Shown one piece after another: positions 63,125 to 64,000 of a stretch of DNA of 64,000 nt. The translations under genes and the position numbers were made by a program. The notes beneath the pieces were generated by a model. It saw nothing but the letters and a program-made list of their open reading frames with translations, made no database searches and was not told the DNA's origin. Positions within the stretch are counted from its first letter, which is position 1. Each line of letters opens with the position of its first letter. This DNA is from PALSA-693 sp963780345 (GTDB lineage Bacteria; Actinomycetota; Acidimicrobiia; Acidimicrobiales; Palsa-688): assembly GCA_963780345.1 (NCBI GenBank), contig CAWABU010000002.1, forward strand, positions 496,001 through 560,000, read 5' to 3'.

Positions 63125-63892
63125 CTACTCCAGACTCTTCATTCGGTCGAGAACCCGCTCGGCCGTGGGCTGAAGCATCTCGTCGACGATGCGGCCGTCC
63201 CCGAGGAAGACCACCCGATCGGCGTAGACCGCCGCGGCGGCGTCGTGTGTGACCATCACGATGGTCTGACCGAAGTCGGACACGGATCGGCGCAGGAAGG
63301 TCAGGATCTCGCCGCTGGCGCGGGAATCCAGGTTGCCGGTTGGTTCGTCGGCGAACACGATGTCCGGTCCCGACGCCAGTGCTCTGGCCGCGGCGACCCG
63401 CTGCTGCTGTCCACCCGAGAGCTCGGAGGGCCGGAACGCCAACCGATCCCGCAGCCCGACGGCGTCGATGACCGTGTCGACCCATTGCCGGTCGGGGCGC
63501 CGCCCGGCCAAAGCCGACGGAAGGGCGATGTTCTCAGCCGCAGTGAGTGTCGGCACCAGATTGAATGATTGAAAGATGAACCCAACCCGGTCCCGTCGCA
63601 ACTGGGTCAAGTGTTTGTCATCGAGGCGGCCGAGCTCGGTGTCGCCGATCAGGACCCGCCCTCCGGTCAGCGAGTCCAGACCAGCCAGGCAGTGCATGAG
63701 AGTGGACTTACCAGAACCCGAGCGGCCCATGATGGCAGTGAATTTTCCTTGCTCGAAGGCGACGCTGATGTGATCGAGGGCCTGTACTCTCGTTGGCCCC
63801 GCCCCGTACACCTTCACCGCATCGATAGCCTGAGCCGCCGACGTCGTCGTCGGGCCCGACCTCGCTGAAGTCGCTTGCATGCAGGTGACCAT
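63125..63892 (-). CDS. ABC transporter ATP-binding protein, MacB/LolD type
   Basis: ATPase of the preceding permease, from ATG 63892 (ATG 63880 is also possible): 255 residues. Walker A IMGRSGSGKSTLMHCLAGLD, Q-loop FIFQSFNLVPTLTAAENIALP, signature LSGGQQQRVAAARAL, Walker B PDIVFADEPTGNLD, switch TIVMVTHDAAAAVYADRVVFLGDGRIVDE. The sequence GRSGSGKST and GNLD match the MacB/LolD/FtsE group. The ATPase-permease pair is transcribed leftwards from near the window edge. Confidence 0.95.
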   Translation of the reverse strand: MVTCMQATSARSGPTTTSAAQAIDAVKVYGAGPTRVQALDHISVAFEQGKFTAIMGRSGSGKSTLMHCLAGLDSLTGGRVLIGDTELGRLDDKHLTQLRRDRVGFIFQSFNLVPTLTAAENIALPSALAGRRPDRQWVDTVIDAVGLRDRLAFRPSELSGGQQQRVAAARALASGPDIVFADEPTGNLDSRASGEILTFLRRSVSDFGQTIVMVTHDAAAAVYADRVVFLGDGRIVDEMLQPTAERVLDRMKSLE

Positions 63893-63912
63893 ACGATCAG
63901 CCGGCCGCACGG

Positions 63913-63931
63913 TCGTCCGCCTGGCGGACGA
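63913..63931. terminator. Hairpin near the right edge, possible terminator or operator
   Basis: TCGTCCGC-CTG-GCGGACGA, an 8-base stem with a 3-base loop, followed on the plus strand by TTTTG. It sits 20 bases upstream of the ABC ATPase start. As a terminator it would serve a plus-strand transcript, but no such gene is seen; as a palindrome it might be a binding site for control of the exporter. Confidence 0.4.
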
Positions 63932-64000
63932 TTTTGTCCTCCACCCTGAGACCGAGTGGCCGGCTACCTGGGTATGACCCCGACGGCCATCAGCAAACGT

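Noticed and set aside
63974..64000. Start of a plus-strand gene at the right edge
   Set aside because: Only nine codons after an ATG and no clear SD; cannot be supported.

Overview
The window is a chromosomal segment of a very GC-rich bacterium, most likely an uncultured member of the Actinomycetota and perhaps of the Acidimicrobiia. The taxonomic clues are a SigR/RsrA-type sigma/anti-sigma pair of the kind that controls the mycothiol response, a DUF2342-type zinc metalloprotease next to tilS, the order tilS-hpt-folE-folP-folB-folK-panC-panD-nadB-nadC-coaX-lysS with clpC and radA beyond it, a wax-ester/diacylglycerol acyltransferase, and many GTG/TTG starts with ATGA/GTGA overlaps. No tRNA, rRNA, CRISPR array, prophage or insertion sequence is visible. 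Apart from accessory genes in the right half it reads as ordinary core chromosome.

Left part (1-19.3 kb). Nearly all genes are on the minus strand: partial radA, clpC, then (after one plus-strand polyprenyl diphosphate synthase gene) a long cofactor operon reading tilS, hpt, folE, folP, a tyrosine-phosphatase-like protein lacking its catalytic Cys, folB, folK, panC, panD, nadB, nadC, coaX, lysS. It supplies folate, pantothenate/CoA and NAD precursors and tRNA functions. The ftsH gene often found between hpt and folE is absent. Upstream lie the metalloprotease, a small Cys/His protein, rsrA and sigR.

Middle (19.4-45.4 kb). A fused bluB-cobT gene (lower ligand of cobalamin) is followed by a glycerophosphodiesterase, an MFS transporter, a GNAT enzyme, a CoA transferase, and a proline-rich two-module membrane protein interrupted by a frameshift. 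Next comes a recC-recB-recD operon, in which recB carries an N-terminal hexapeptide repeat and a frameshift. An aromatic operon follows (methyltransferase, pcaH, pcaG, pcaB, pobA) that converts 4-hydroxybenzoate via protocatechuate to the carboxymuconate stage. Then come mug, a PPOX protein, a DUF2277 protein and a two-gene ABC exporter whose ATPase gene is frameshifted near its end.

Right part (45.5-64 kb). An HtrA-like protease, an RDD membrane protein translationally coupled to a protein made of 13 tandem nonapeptides, a WS/DGAT acyltransferase, a FlK-like thioesterase, a luciferase-like monooxygenase, an amidase, a nitrilase-fold protein whose active-site Cys is Ala, an orphan CO-dehydrogenase-like large subunit, an alpha/beta hydrolase and an aldo-keto reductase. 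Upstream of the reductase is the most striking feature of the window: an 89-residue Rdx/SelW-family gene with an in-frame TGA in a CxxU motif, followed at the right distance by a hairpin with a GGTCT loop. This is a probable selenoprotein with a bacterial SECIS element. A MacB-type ABC exporter closes the window.

Three genes (25.9-27.8 kb, recB, the ABC ATPase) are each broken by a single-base shift in otherwise well-preserved coding sequence. Uncorrected sequencing or assembly indels are the simplest explanation, though real mutations are not excluded.
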